Below are positions 35,447 to 44,861 of a stretch of 64,000 nucleotides of DNA, piece by piece. A program made the position numbers and the translations under genes. Source of the DNA: Acidobacteriota bacterium (GTDB lineage Bacteria; Acidobacteriota; Terriglobia; Acidiferrales; UBA7541); assembly GCA_013289715.1 (NCBI GenBank), contig JABCZJ010000019.1:34469-98468 (forward strand), given 5' to 3'. Positions within the stretch are counted from its first letter, which is position 1, and each line of letters opens with the position of its first letter. The notes under the pieces were generated by a model, which was not told where the DNA came from, searched no databases, and saw only the letters and a program-made list of their open reading frames with translations.

Positions 35447-36784
35447 ATGATGCGCTACCGCTTCTTCCACAGGCTCTCGTCGTTATTCTGTGCTTGGCTC
35501 CTGTTCGCACTCGCGTTCCCGCCGTTGTCTGCGTCTCGCCTGCGCGCGACCCCGCAAAATGCTCGCCCCGGGACCGCGCGCCTGGATTCTGTGTTGGTCG
35601 CAGGCTCCATGCGATTTACTTCGGAGCAAATCGTGGCCGCCATCGGCTTGCAGCCTGGCGCAACCGTGGGCCGCGAGGAGCTGCAAGGCGCCGCCGACAA
35701 GTTGGCGGCGCTCGGATTGTTCTCCAATATCCAGTACCGCTTTTCCACCGTCGCCAACGGCGTGAAAGTTACCTATCAAGTGTCGGATGTGCCCGCGCTA
35801 CCTGTCACGTTCGATAATTTTCCGTGGTTCACCGACGAGGAATTAGCCGCCGGAATCAAGAGTTCGGGAATTCTGTTCGATGGCGGCGCGCCAACGAAGG
35901 GCACAATTCTGGATGCGATGTCCGGCGCGCTCGAAAAGCTGCTGGATGCACACAATGTGCACGCGCGGGTGTCGCACGAAGTGATCGCGCAGCCTTTCAA
36001 CAATCAAAGTGTGCAGGAATTCCGCGTGGAGAACACCGATTTGACGATTCAGAAGATTGATTTTTCCGATCCGCTGGCGCAGAACGACCGAGTGGTGCAG
36101 GAGCGTCTTCCGGACCTGATTGGCAAGCCCTACTCGCGCAGCCGCGTGGAACTTTTTGAGTTCGAACAGCTGCGCCCGGTCTATCTGACGCATGCGTATT
36201 TAAAAGTGCAGTTCGGGCAGCCCCAGGCGCATTTTGCCGCGAATCCGACGAATCAGCTTTCCGGACAGTTGATTGTTGCGGTGCCGATTGATGTGGGCGT
36301 CCCCTATCTTTGGGGCGGCGTGCAATGGAAGGGCAACGATTCCGTTCCGGCGCAGGAGCTGAACAAATTTTCCGCGTTGCTACCCGGAGACCCGGCGGAC
36401 GGAAATAAAATTCAATCCATCTGGGAAACGGCGCGGGCGGCGTACGCGCAATTGGGCTTTCTGGACGCGGCGTTGAATCCCGTGCCGACGTTTAATGACC
36501 AGACGAAACGCGTGAAGTATGAGGTAGAGGTCACCGAAGGCCTGCAATATCGCATGGGAAAGCTTGTGCTCACCGGACTCTCGATGGAGGGTGAACGCCG
36601 GCTTAAGAAAGCGTGGAGCATTGCGCCCGGCGCGGTTTTCGATAAGAGCGTGTACGACGATTTCGTCAGCACGGGAATTAAGGCAGCGTTTGTGGGGCTG
36701 CCCGTGCATTACGACAAGATCGGCCGTTTTCTCCAGCTGGATCCGCAGAACGCCAAGGTTGATGTGCTGTTGGATTTTCAGTAG
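35447..36784 (+). CDS. Exported POTRA-repeat protein related to BamA/TamA, without a barrel
   Basis: 445 residues. A signal peptide (FCAWLLFALAFPPLSASRLRA) is followed by POTRA-like modules: RLDSVLVAGSMRFTSEQIVAAIGLQ with ADKLAALGLFSNIQYRF (near 45-105), VTFDNFPWFTDEEL (near 120), YLWGGVQWKGNDSVPAQELNKF (near 287) and RMGKLVLTGLSMEGERRLKKAW (near 370). The family normally continues into a ~350-residue Omp85 barrel, but this protein stops at LDPQNAKVDVLLDFQ. It is therefore a periplasmic POTRA chain that might assist outer-membrane assembly or bind another barrel protein. ATG 35447 follows glmS by 86 bases; a second in-frame ATG comes next. The last residues resemble the end of a POTRA, so truncation by frameshift was considered but nothing barrel-like follows. 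Confidence 0.75.
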   Translation: MMRYRFFHRLSSLFCAWLLFALAFPPLSASRLRATPQNARPGTARLDSVLVAGSMRFTSEQIVAAIGLQPGATVGREELQGAADKLAALGLFSNIQYRFSTVANGVKVTYQVSDVPALPVTFDNFPWFTDEELAAGIKSSGILFDGGAPTKGTILDAMSGALEKLLDAHNVHARVSHEVIAQPFNNQSVQEFRVENTDLTIQKIDFSDPLAQNDRVVQERLPDLIGKPYSRSRVELFEFEQLRPVYLTHAYLKVQFGQPQAHFAANPTNQLSGQLIVAVPIDVGVPYLWGGVQWKGNDSVPAQELNKFSALLPGDPADGNKIQSIWETARAAYAQLGFLDAALNPVPTFNDQTKRVKYEVEVTEGLQYRMGKLVLTGLSMEGERRLKKAWSIAPGAVFDKSVYDDFVSTGIKAAFVGLPVHYDKIGRFLQLDPQNAKVDVLLDFQ

Positions 36785-36811
36785 GCGGAATTAAGTTATA
36801 CTGACTCAGAT

Positions 36812-37687
36812 ATGTCCAGCGTTTCACGATTGTCGGTCACTACGCCTGCCGCTCCTGCTCCGGCGCTGGATGCATCGCAGGCGCTCGCCAAGCAGGAAAA
36901 ACTTTTTACTGCTTTGCGCGAGCTTGATTCCGTGCTGGTGGCTTTTTCCGGCGGAGCTGATTCCGCGTATCTTGCTTGGGCGGCGCATCAGGCGCTAGGC
37001 GAGCGCGCGCTGGCCATCACGGCGCTTTCCGCGAGTTTTTCTCGTCACGATCGCGAGCAGGCCGAGGCTTTTATCGCCGCTACCGGGTTGCATCACGAGT
37101 TCATCGAAACGCGCGAGCTGGAAAATCCTTTGTACGTCGCGAATAATGCCGACCGCTGCTACCACTGCAAGGACGAGCTGTTCGATCAGATGGATGCTCT
37201 GGCGCGGACGCGCGGGTTCGCGGCGATCGCCTACGGAATCAACGCTGACGACACCCGCGATTTCCGCCCCGGCCATCGCGCCGCGCACGAACATCACGTG
37301 CTCGCGCCGCTGCTCGGCGCGCAGCTCTACAAGGCTGAGATTCGTTTTCTTTCGCAACAAGCTGGTCTGGCCACGTGGAATCGTCCCGCTTCCGCCTGCC
37401 TTTCATCGCGCGTGCCCTATGGCAGCGCCGTGACGCCTGAGCTGCTGGAGAAAATCGATCGGGCCGAGGCCGTGCTTCGCGCGCTGGATTTCCGGCAATT
37501 TCGCGTGCGCGCGCATGGCGAGCTGGCGCGAATCGAGATTGCCCCTGACGAACTTGCGCGGGGATTCGAACCTGACGTCTCGCGCCGGATTTCCGAAGGC
37601 GTCAAAAGCGCCGGCTTCGTCTTCGTGACCGTGGATTTGGAAGGCTATCGCCAGGGCTCGCTGAATTCCCTTCTTAAAATCAAGTAA
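36812..37687 (+). CDS. larE: LarE-type ATP-dependent sacrificial sulfur transferase
   Basis: 291 residues. LarE adenylates pyridinium dicarboxylate mononucleotide and donates a Cys sulfur for the nickel-pincer cofactor. The PP-loop SGGADSAYLAWAA is near residue 50. NADRCYHCKDELFDQMD near 112 and GINADDTRDFRPGH near 145 are family-typical. RPASACLSSRVPYG near 190 contains the Cys that single-Cys LarE enzymes sacrifice. The variable first ~25 residues are Ala/Pro-rich. ATG 36812 follows the POTRA gene by 27 bases. larC is at 49.4-50.6 kb on the other strand. larA and larB are not seen, so either they lie elsewhere or this homologue serves another sulfur-insertion reaction. Confidence 0.9.
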   Translation: MSSVSRLSVTTPAAPAPALDASQALAKQEKLFTALRELDSVLVAFSGGADSAYLAWAAHQALGERALAITALSASFSRHDREQAEAFIAATGLHHEFIETRELENPLYVANNADRCYHCKDELFDQMDALARTRGFAAIAYGINADDTRDFRPGHRAAHEHHVLAPLLGAQLYKAEIRFLSQQAGLATWNRPASACLSSRVPYGSAVTPELLEKIDRAEAVLRALDFRQFRVRAHGELARIEIAPDELARGFEPDVSRRISEGVKSAGFVFVTVDLEGYRQGSLNSLLKIK

Positions 37688-37813
37688 CGTTGGGGCTTCG
37701 CAATAATTTGCGCTGGCGCGGCAAGTAGTCACCCGTGTGGAACTTCTGGTTGCGCTTCCTCGTATATCTCTGATAGGAAGGATGGCCGGGCGCCATCACC
37801 TAAGGTGCCCGAG

Positions 37814-38821
37814 ATGCCGGCCTCGCAACGGCGAACACAAAAAATGACCCGCTTGCAAAAACTCGCTTGCGTCTCACTGGCAGCCTGCACGGCTCTCCTC
37901 GTCGCCGGATGCAGGTCGCAGCCCAGCGCCGAAGGTACGTTCGATAAGACCTTCACGGTGAACGGCCCCGTGCGCATTGAACTGACCAACGGCAGCGGCG
38001 ATGCCCATATCAGCGCGGGCGCGCCAGGCGAAGTACGCGTCCATGGCGAAATCGAGGTACATTCGTGGTCCGAAAAAAACAGCCAGGAGCGCGCTCAGGA
38101 AATCGCATCGAATCCTCCGCTCTCGCAGGAGAGCAATCTGATCCGCATCGGCGGCTCCGGGCTGCATACCAGCAACGTTTCGATTGATTACACGATCGTG
38201 GTTCCGGCCGACGCGGAGGTTCACGCGGCTACTGGCTCGGGAGACGTGGTGGTGGACGGAATCAAGGGCCCGGCGAATTTTGTTTCCGGTTCCGGCGCGA
38301 TCACTGCATCCAATATTTCCGGCGACCTGCAGGCCATGACCGGCAGCGGCGAGATCAAATTTTCGCAGGTGCAGGGGCAGGTTCAGGCCACGACCGGTTC
38401 GGGCGACATCACGCTGGAGGATGTGCGCAATCAAGTGCGGCTGCACAGCGGCTCGGGCGACATGGAAATCACGAATCCCGCCGGCGCGCTGGAAGCCAGT
38501 ACGGGGAGCGGAGACATTACGATCAAGGGCGCGTCCGCGGATTTACGGCTGCGGACCGGTTCCGGCGACGTGGACATCGAGGGCAATCCCGCCGGGTCGA
38601 ACTACTGGGATATTCGCACCAGTTCCGGCGACGTGGCGCTGCAAGTTCCACCCTCGGCGAGTTTCCGCCTGATGGCGCATTCGAACTCGGGCGACATTGA
38701 CGCCGCGATTCCGATTGTGATGGAAGGCACTACTCAGAAACACGATCTGCGCGCTCGGCTCGGTGATGGCAAAGCGCGCGTTGAGGTGCAGACTTCTTCC
38801 GGCAGCGTTTCGTTGAAGTGA
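37814..38821 (+). CDS. DUF4097-family beta-repeat lipoprotein
   Basis: About 335 residues from ATG 37814, preceded by AAGGTG at six-base spacing; Met at 37844 is an alternative. The signal peptide ends in a lipobox (LLVAGC), so it is a lipoprotein. The mature part contains at least seven near-copies of an about 18-20-residue strand-turn unit built on T-G-S-G-D/E (ATGSGDVVVDG, MTGSGEIKFSQ, TTGSGDITLED, HSGSGDMEITN, STGSGDITIKG, RTGSGDVDIEG), the pattern of a right-handed beta-solenoid. Function unknown; such proteins are abundant in Acidobacteriota envelopes. The partial gene at the window start is probably of the same family. No partner is adjacent. Confidence 0.82.
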   Translation: MPASQRRTQKMTRLQKLACVSLAACTALLVAGCRSQPSAEGTFDKTFTVNGPVRIELTNGSGDAHISAGAPGEVRVHGEIEVHSWSEKNSQERAQEIASNPPLSQESNLIRIGGSGLHTSNVSIDYTIVVPADAEVHAATGSGDVVVDGIKGPANFVSGSGAITASNISGDLQAMTGSGEIKFSQVQGQVQATTGSGDITLEDVRNQVRLHSGSGDMEITNPAGALEASTGSGDITIKGASADLRLRTGSGDVDIEGNPAGSNYWDIRTSSGDVALQVPPSASFRLMAHSNSGDIDAAIPIVMEGTTQKHDLRARLGDGKARVEVQTSSGSVSLK

Positions 38822-38911
38822 TGGAAATTTCTAATTCCCCGCGTGCTCTGGCGCTTTCGCGTTAGAATTGCGTTTCGAGTGTAGCTACGCTGCTCATTCT
38901 GAGAGGTCTAG

Positions 38912-40291
38912 TTGTCTCTGCCAGCCCGCGAAAGCCGAGCTGCAATTTGCCGCTCTTTCTGCTCGCTATTCATATTCGGCGTTTTCCTCGTTGCCGCACC
39001 AAGTGCCCGCGCGCAAAATGCTGTGCCTGCACCCAGTGCGCCGAAAACGCCTCCCGATGTCATTTCCAAAAAAGACGCGGACCCCGAAACCGAACTGCAA
39101 AAGACCATTGCGGATGCAGGGAACGATCGCGGTGCGTTGGTTCGCAATCTGGAGCGCTACCTGCTACGTTTTCCGGACGCGCCGCGAAAAGGAGCCGTGT
39201 TTCGCGCGCTCGTGGAATCGTGCGAGCAGGTGCAGGACGACGCTTGCGCGCTCAAGTATTCAGAGCAATTAATCGCCCTGCGCCCCGACGATTCCGAAAT
39301 TATGATGTTGGCCGTGGGGTTGCTGCAGAAGCAGGGAGACGAATCTAGCCTGACGCGCGCGGCTGGCTACGTCAGCCGCGTGCTGGATCGTGTTGAAAAA
39401 TCCACCGCGACGGAAAAGCCTCAGCGGGTTTCGGTCGCCGATTGGCAGCAGCATCACGACGAACTGCGCGCCGCGCTCTACAATCTGCGCGGGCAGATCG
39501 AAAGATCGCAGCACGATGACGCGGCTGCGGAAAAAGATTTGCGCATGAGCTACTCCGTGCGGCCGAATGCGATCGCCGCGGAGCAGCTTGGCGAGATTGC
39601 CGAGATGCGCCGCGACTACGCAACGGCCGCCCAGGAATATTTGCTCGCTTTTGTGCTGCCAGAAGATGGGCCCGTAGGAAAAGTGAACCGGCGCGAAGTG
39701 CGCAAGCGCTTGGGAAATGTGTGGCGGCAGCTGCATGGCAGCGAGCAGGGGCTGGGCGAAGCTGTGCTGGCGCAGTACGATTTGCTGGCGGCAGCTGCTA
39801 GCACCACAACTGCTGCGCCTTCGGCGGGTCGGGCGGCAGCGAACAAAAGTGCGAAAGACGTTTACGCGTTTGTACTGCGCAAGGTGGATGGGATGGCCAT
39901 TCCGCTGGCGGGTGATCGCGGAAAAGTCCTCGTGCTCAGTTTCTGGGCCACGTGGTGCGGCCCTTGCCGCGAACTCGAGCCACAGTTTGTGCAGGTGGCT
40001 AAGAATTACGCGGGAAATACTGGGATTGTTTTTTACGCCGTGAATACAGATGAGGACGAATCGCTGGTCGCGCCTTTTCTGAGCCATGAGAAGTGGGATG
40101 TGCCAGTCGTGTATGCCGACGGCCTCGATGATTTTGTGAAAGTGGAGTCGTTGCCCACCGTACTGATTCTCGATCGCGCGGGGAAAATCACCTATCGCAT
40201 CAATGGCTATCCGCCCGAAGGATTTGCCGAGAACCTCACAACCGCGATTCAAGCCGCCGTCGGCCCCGCATCAACCACCTCTGCGCCCTGA
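38912..40291 (+). CDS. TlpA-like thioredoxin protein with N-terminal repeat region
   Basis: 459 residues from TTG 38912, with GAGAGG five bases upstream. A signal peptide is evident (FCSLFIFGVFLVAAPSARAQN). Residues ~50-270 are helical and read as TPR-like repeats (ALKYSEQLIALRPDDSEIMM, YNLRGQIERSQHDDAAAEKDLRM, YATAAQEYLLAF). The C-terminal ~140 residues are a thioredoxin fold with WATWCGPCRELEPQF near 350, holding the redox CxxC, and a cis-Pro in ESLPTVLILDRAGK near 415. It is a periplasmic disulfide reductase or oxidase with a protein-interaction arm; the client is unknown. It ends 129 bases before the convergent HDAC-like gene, with a dispersed repeat between them. Confidence 0.85.
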   Translation: MSLPARESRAAICRSFCSLFIFGVFLVAAPSARAQNAVPAPSAPKTPPDVISKKDADPETELQKTIADAGNDRGALVRNLERYLLRFPDAPRKGAVFRALVESCEQVQDDACALKYSEQLIALRPDDSEIMMLAVGLLQKQGDESSLTRAAGYVSRVLDRVEKSTATEKPQRVSVADWQQHHDELRAALYNLRGQIERSQHDDAAAEKDLRMSYSVRPNAIAAEQLGEIAEMRRDYATAAQEYLLAFVLPEDGPVGKVNRREVRKRLGNVWRQLHGSEQGLGEAVLAQYDLLAAAASTTTAAPSAGRAAANKSAKDVYAFVLRKVDGMAIPLAGDRGKVLVLSFWATWCGPCRELEPQFVQVAKNYAGNTGIVFYAVNTDEDESLVAPFLSHEKWDVPVVYADGLDDFVKVESLPTVLILDRAGKITYRINGYPPEGFAENLTTAIQAAVGPASTTSAP

Positions 40292-40320
40292 TCGCTCGCA
40301 TCGAGTTTTGTCCTTCGCTC

Positions 40321-40400
40321 GTCATCCTGCTTGCCTTGAGTGATTTCGCGCAAGGAGCGTAGCGAAGCCTGCCTGGCGCACTCCGGAATCTCACTTCGCG
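40321..40400. repeat. Dispersed intergenic repeat, copy A
   Basis: Starts GTCATCCTGCTTGCCTTGAG, and closely matches 52808-52886 over about 80 bases with scattered substitutions and small indels. A shorter relative lies at 47201-47233. It sits between the convergent TlpA-like and HDAC-like genes. It is probably a REP/MITE-like non-coding element. Confidence 0.7.
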
Positions 40401-40419
40401 TTGCGTCGCGGCGCGAGAA

Positions 40420-41343
40420 TTAGCCTCGCGCGGCTCTCTTCCCTGCCGCATCACGCGCCGCCAGAATCGTGCCCACGTGTATCGCCACCGTGTCCTGCAC
40501 CCGCCGCGCGTATCCGCCTGCCTGCGTAATCACCACAGGGCATCTGTTGCTGCGCGCGTATTCCATCACCAACGCGTCGCGCTTCCCAAGCCCCTCCATC
40601 GTCAAAGCCAGCCCGCCTAACTGGTCTTCGCGATAGGGATCGGCTCCCGCGATGTAAAAAACAATTTGCGGCGAAAAATCAGAAAATGCCGTGTGCAGAT
40701 GCTTCTCCAGAATCGCCAGATAGTCCACGTCTCCCACGCCGTCTGGCAAGTTGATGTCCATCGTGGATGGCGGCTTCACAAACGGATAGTTATGCAGCTG
40801 ATGAATGGAAAGTGTGAAGACGTCGTCATCTCCGCCAAAAATTGTCGCGGTGCCGTTACCGTGATGCACATCAGCATCCACCACCATCGCTCGTTCAATC
40901 GCGCCGTCGAATTGCAGGCGCCGGATGGCGACGGCCACATCATGAATCACGCAAAAACCTTCCCCATGATCGGGACATGCGTGGTGGAACCCTCCGCCAA
41001 TATTCGCGGACCAGCCATCGCGAAGCGCGCATTGTCCGGCAAGAATCGAGCCGCCCGCCGCGAGCCAACAGGCTTCGATTAGCACCTTAGAATAAGGGAT
41101 CTCGAGCTGCTGCACCTCGGCATAGGAGAGCGAGCCCGTCTTCAATTTGCGCACGTAATCCGACCTATGCACGCGCAAAACGTCTTCGTCCGTCGCCGGC
41201 GCGGGTGCAAGAAAATCGCCGGCGTCAGCGATGCCGCGGCGCAATAGCTCTTCGTAAACCAAACGATACTTCTGCGACGGAAATACGTGGTCGCCCAGGT
41301 TCAGATCGTACCGCTCGTGGTAGATTAATTTGAAAGGCAGCAC
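40420..41343 (-). CDS. Histone deacetylase-family (acetylpolyamine/acetoin-type) amidohydrolase
   Basis: 307 residues. Zinc-dependent deacetylase fold. GGGFHHACPDHGEGFCVIHDVAVAI near residues 117-142 carries the two active-site His, VVDADVHHGNGTATIF near 154-168 the zinc ligands (Asp, His), and FYIAGADPYREDQLG near 229 the second Asp. Bacterial members deacetylate acetylpolyamines or take part in acetoin metabolism, and histones are absent, so the substrate is open. The start is GTG 41343. It is divergent from the His/Cys-rich exported protein gene, with 117 bases between them. Confidence 0.92.
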   Translation of the reverse strand: MLPFKLIYHERYDLNLGDHVFPSQKYRLVYEELLRRGIADAGDFLAPAPATDEDVLRVHRSDYVRKLKTGSLSYAEVQQLEIPYSKVLIEACWLAAGGSILAGQCALRDGWSANIGGGFHHACPDHGEGFCVIHDVAVAIRRLQFDGAIERAMVVDADVHHGNGTATIFGGDDDVFTLSIHQLHNYPFVKPPSTMDINLPDGVGDVDYLAILEKHLHTAFSDFSPQIVFYIAGADPYREDQLGGLALTMEGLGKRDALVMEYARSNRCPVVITQAGGYARRVQDTVAIHVGTILAARDAAGKRAARG

Positions 41344-41460
41344 GCTGCAGCCAGCGTACCGCGATGCCTTTCCTGGCGCAAATCATCGCTGGAGACGCCC
41401 TGCGGCGCGAAGGTTGCTTGCGGATACAAGCCGCGAGCAGCTGTGGTAGAATTTTTGCCG

Positions 41461-41862
41461 ATGCGTCGTGCGCAAGCCATACTCGTCATCGTTGCGCTGC
41501 TGGCCACGCCCCTAGCGTTGCTGGCGCGCGCAAACGATTCTGGCATGGCCGATTGCAACGGCATGTGCTGCCTGCCGCATGGCGGGCACCATCATGCTCC
41601 GGCGCAGACTCCTTCGCAGCAGCCTCAGAAGGACGATATGGCCTGCCATCATGGCGCGCTGGGCCACATGATGGAGTGCAGCATGAGGTCCGGCCAACCC
41701 CGCATGGATTACGGTCTACTCGCGCCGTTTCCACCGGCTCAAACGTCCGGGGTCGCCTCCGTCATTCCGCCGAAAGTATCTAGCATCGGCAACCCGCAGT
41801 TCCCCGCCGGCAATTTGTCCGCCGGTTTCCTCGCCGGTCCCTTTCAACCGCCGCGCACCTAG
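41461..41862 (+). CDS. Small exported His/Cys/Met-rich protein, putative metal binder
   Basis: 133 residues from ATG 41461; an upstream in-frame start would add six residues. The N-terminus is a signal peptide (RRAQAILVIVALLATPLALLARA). The mature region is rich in soft metal ligands, MADCNGMCCLPHGGHHHAPA at residues ~30-50 and DMACHHGALGHMMECSM at ~60-76, a pattern typical of copper- or zinc-binding periplasmic proteins. The C-terminal half has no motif. No family match is recalled. It starts a four-gene same-strand set with the TonB receptor (45 bases downstream), a cytochrome c and a DUF5666-like protein. Copper handling is inferred from composition only. Confidence 0.6.
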   Translation: MRRAQAILVIVALLATPLALLARANDSGMADCNGMCCLPHGGHHHAPAQTPSQQPQKDDMACHHGALGHMMECSMRSGQPRMDYGLLAPFPPAQTSGVASVIPPKVSSIGNPQFPAGNLSAGFLAGPFQPPRT

Positions 41863-41907
41863 CTTCGTCCGTTAAAGCCGGTAAAAAAATTAAGGACGGA
41901 GGCTTTT

Positions 41908-44175
41908 GTGCGCAAGTTCATTTTCTGCTCGTGTCTCGCGGTGTTTTTGTTTTGTGGCTCGCTGCTGCACGCCACTATTTTCGGAAAGATTCAAGGAATC
42001 GTGCACGACCCGCAGCACCGCCCGGTGTCTGGCGCGTCGGTAAAGCTGCAGGCGATCACTTCGGACTGGTCGCAGACAACGCAAACGGATGATAACGGGG
42101 AATTTTCTTTCACGAGCGTGCCGGTGGGCGATTACAAGATCACCGTCACGCAGGAAAAATTCCAGACCGCGGAGCAAGCCGTTACTGTGGCGTCGAGCTC
42201 GTCGCCCGTTCTGCACTTTCAACTAGCCATCGCGGCGCTAAATCAGAGTACGGTGGTTGTGGGGCAGGCAGACGTGGCCAACGTGGATTCGGTGACGCCC
42301 ACGACGCTGGTGGATCGCCTGGGTATCGCGCAAACTCCGGGTGCAAACCGCACTAACGGATTGCAGATGATCACCGATTACGTGCCAGGCTCCTACGTGA
42401 CCCACGACATGCTTCATATGCGCGGCGGCCACCAAGTCGCCTGGTTAATTGACGGCGTGCCGATTCCCAACACGAACATAGCGACGAATCTGGGCCCCCA
42501 GATTGATCCCAAGGACATTGATTACCTGGAGGTACAGCGAGGCAGTTACGACGCCGCTTACGGCGACCGAACCTATGGCATTTTCAATATCGTGCCCCGC
42601 ACTGGATTCGAGCGGGACAATGAAGGAGAACTGATCACCAGTTTCGGCAACTGGTTTCAAACCAACGATCAGCTCAACTTTGGTGGCCACACGCAGCGCT
42701 TCGCTTACTACGTCAGCGTAAACGCGAATCGCAGCAACTACGGTCTGCAGACGCCGATCGGGCAGGTGTTTCACGACGCGGAGAACGGCTTTGGGGGATT
42801 CGCCTCGTTCATTTTCAACCCGAGTCCGCAGAACCAATTTCGGGTCGTTACCTCGTTACGGCAGGATTATTACCAAATCCCTTACGATCCGGCTCCGAAC
42901 TCGACCAGTGTCGGTCTGCGCGATAGTGAACGTGAACCCGATGGCTATGTCACTTTCTCGTGGGTCCATACGTTCAATCCAAACCTGCTGACGACCGTTT
43001 CACCCTTCTATCATTACAACAAGGCCAGCTATGACGCGTCGCCCAACGATACTCCGGTAATCTCCGACGTCACCCAGACTTCGAACTACGGGGGCTTGCA
43101 GGCTTCCTTGAACGCACACGTCTGGAAAAATGACATTCAAGTCGGAGTGTATGGTTTCGCTCAGCACCAGAGCGAATACTTCAATAACGTCTTCAACCCT
43201 TGCGGCGTCGGTTGCATGAACGGTCCCGCTTCCACAGGCGCGATCAGCGGAGGACTCGAGGAATTTTACGTGGACGATAAGTTCAAGGTGACGTCGTGGC
43301 TCACCTTGATCGCCGGCTTTCGGCAATCACACTTCGCTGGGGACGAGGTTGAAGACCACGTCTATCCCCGATATGGCGTCGCCATCCAGGTTCCTCATCT
43401 GAACTGGGTCTTTCGCGGGTTCTGGGGCGGCTTCTACCAGGCCCCTCCTTTGCTCACCGCGACGGGGCCCCTGCTCGATTTGGCAATCAACCAGAATTTG
43501 AAATTTGGACCTCTGTTCGGCGAACGCGATCGCGAATACCAGCTTGGCGTCACGATTCCGTATCGCGGGTGGGCTCTGGATGCAGACACGTTTCAAACCT
43601 ATGCGCGCAATTGGCTGGATCACAACAATATCGGCGAATCCAACATTTTCTGGCCGATTACCTGGGATAAAGCTCTGATTCAGGCATGGGAACTCACCCT
43701 GCGGTCGCCCCGTGTCTGGAACCGCGGTCAATTTCACCTCGCCTATTCAAATCAGATTGCCCGAGCGAGCGGACCCATTACGGGCGGTTTGATCTGCCCT
43801 CCGAACAACCCGCAATGCCCACTCCTCATAGCGCCTGGGTATTCACCGGTGGACCACGATCAGAGAAATACGCTGAACGTGGGATTCAACGCAACACTTC
43901 CGTGGCAATCGTTCGCTTCGACCAACGTCTACTACGGCTCGGGCTTCACGAACGGAACACCGAATGCCCAGTATCCTGGCAACTATCTACCGCAACACAC
44001 CACGTTCGACGTTTCGCTGGGGAAATCTTTCGGCGAGAAATACACGGTGGGATTCACCGCGCTCAACGTGGCAAATCGCCGCTTGCTGCTCGACAACAGC
44101 CTTACCTTCGGCGGCTTTCATTTCAACGACCCGCGCGAAATCTACGTCGAATTCAAATGGAAGTTCCACTACTGA
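41908..44175 (+). CDS. TonB-dependent outer-membrane receptor with carboxypeptidase-regulatory domain
   Basis: 755 residues from GTG 41908, with GGAGG eight bases upstream. Signal peptide (FCSCLAVFLFCGSLLHA). Residues ~25-110 form the Ig-like regulatory domain typical of Acidobacteriota and Bacteroidota receptors (GIVHDPQHRPVSGASVKLQA). The plug follows at ~120-230, with MRGGHQVAWLIDGVPIPN and YLEVQRGSYDAAYGDRTYGI. The rest is a 22-strand barrel rich in aromatic and Asn/Gly strands, ending FKWKFHY with the C-terminal aromatic residue. The substrate is not predictable from the receptor. The small His/Cys-rich protein directly upstream suggests a metal or metal chelate. TonB and ExbBD are elsewhere. 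Confidence 0.92.
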   Translation: MRKFIFCSCLAVFLFCGSLLHATIFGKIQGIVHDPQHRPVSGASVKLQAITSDWSQTTQTDDNGEFSFTSVPVGDYKITVTQEKFQTAEQAVTVASSSSPVLHFQLAIAALNQSTVVVGQADVANVDSVTPTTLVDRLGIAQTPGANRTNGLQMITDYVPGSYVTHDMLHMRGGHQVAWLIDGVPIPNTNIATNLGPQIDPKDIDYLEVQRGSYDAAYGDRTYGIFNIVPRTGFERDNEGELITSFGNWFQTNDQLNFGGHTQRFAYYVSVNANRSNYGLQTPIGQVFHDAENGFGGFASFIFNPSPQNQFRVVTSLRQDYYQIPYDPAPNSTSVGLRDSEREPDGYVTFSWVHTFNPNLLTTVSPFYHYNKASYDASPNDTPVISDVTQTSNYGGLQASLNAHVWKNDIQVGVYGFAQHQSEYFNNVFNPCGVGCMNGPASTGAISGGLEEFYVDDKFKVTSWLTLIAGFRQSHFAGDEVEDHVYPRYGVAIQVPHLNWVFRGFWGGFYQAPPLLTATGPLLDLAINQNLKFGPLFGERDREYQLGVTIPYRGWALDADTFQTYARNWLDHNNIGESNIFWPITWDKALIQAWELTLRSPRVWNRGQFHLAYSNQIARASGPITGGLICPPNNPQCPLLIAPGYSPVDHDQRNTLNVGFNATLPWQSFASTNVYYGSGFTNGTPNAQYPGNYLPQHTTFDVSLGKSFGEKYTVGFTALNVANRRLLLDNSLTFGGFHFNDPREIYVEFKWKFHY

Positions 44176-44242
44176 GGAAAAAAATCAACATCTTGGTTAT
44201 CATCAGAAGCGGACCGCGCCAACCGGCGGCACGAGGCAAATT

Positions 44243-44848
44243 GTGAAAGTGTTTTGCACGCGAGTACTACTGCTGCTGGCGATTCCCGTAATCGTCGTGA
44301 TCGCGGGATTTTTTTGGCTGTGCTCGACGGGCTTAAACGCTCGCGACATGCCCGGCTCGTTGGAAACTCGGTTGGCGATAACCCTGCAACGCCTCGCCAT
44401 TCCCCGCGCCGAGCGCGAGTTGAGCAATCCGATGCAAGCGACCCCGGAGCTTCTGGTGGAAGCGCGCCGGCATTTCGCGGACCACTGCGCCAGCTGCCAC
44501 GGCAACGATGGCAGCGGCGCAACGGAGATGGGACAAAAACTCTATCCGCGCGTGCCGGACATGCGCCTGCCGCAAACGCAAAATCTTTCCGATGGTGAGA
44601 TTTACTACATCATTGAAAATGGCGTGCGCTTCACCGGCATGCCCGCATGGGGCGCAGGCGGCACGAACGATCACGACACATGGCATCTGGTGCTGTTCAT
44701 TCGCCATCTGCCGAAATTGACTGAAGAGGATTTGCAGGACATGAAAGAACACAACCCACGCAGCCCTGCCGACATAAAAGAAGAAGAGCGCGAAAACGAG
44801 TTTTTGAATGAGCCGTCAGATACACACAAACCGTCGCATCCGCACTAA
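44243..44848 (+). CDS. Membrane-anchored mono-heme c-type cytochrome
   Basis: 201 residues from GTG 44243, preceded by GAGG at six bases. The frame is open further upstream inside the TonB gene, but that part is not family-like. An N-terminal hydrophobic stretch (VLLLLAIPVIVVIAGFFWLCS) is an uncleaved anchor or signal. FADHCASCHGNDGSG near residue 81 is the heme-binding CxxCH. GVRFTGMPAWG near 130 supplies the distal Met ligand. The C-terminus is acidic and charged, ending THKPSHPH. It transfers electrons in the periplasm; the partner is unknown. It follows the receptor gene by 67 bases and may be part of one transcript with the next gene. Confidence 0.88.
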   Translation: MKVFCTRVLLLLAIPVIVVIAGFFWLCSTGLNARDMPGSLETRLAITLQRLAIPRAERELSNPMQATPELLVEARRHFADHCASCHGNDGSGATEMGQKLYPRVPDMRLPQTQNLSDGEIYYIIENGVRFTGMPAWGAGGTNDHDTWHLVLFIRHLPKLTEEDLQDMKEHNPRSPADIKEEERENEFLNEPSDTHKPSHPH

Positions 44849-44861
44849 AGGAGAAGTGATT

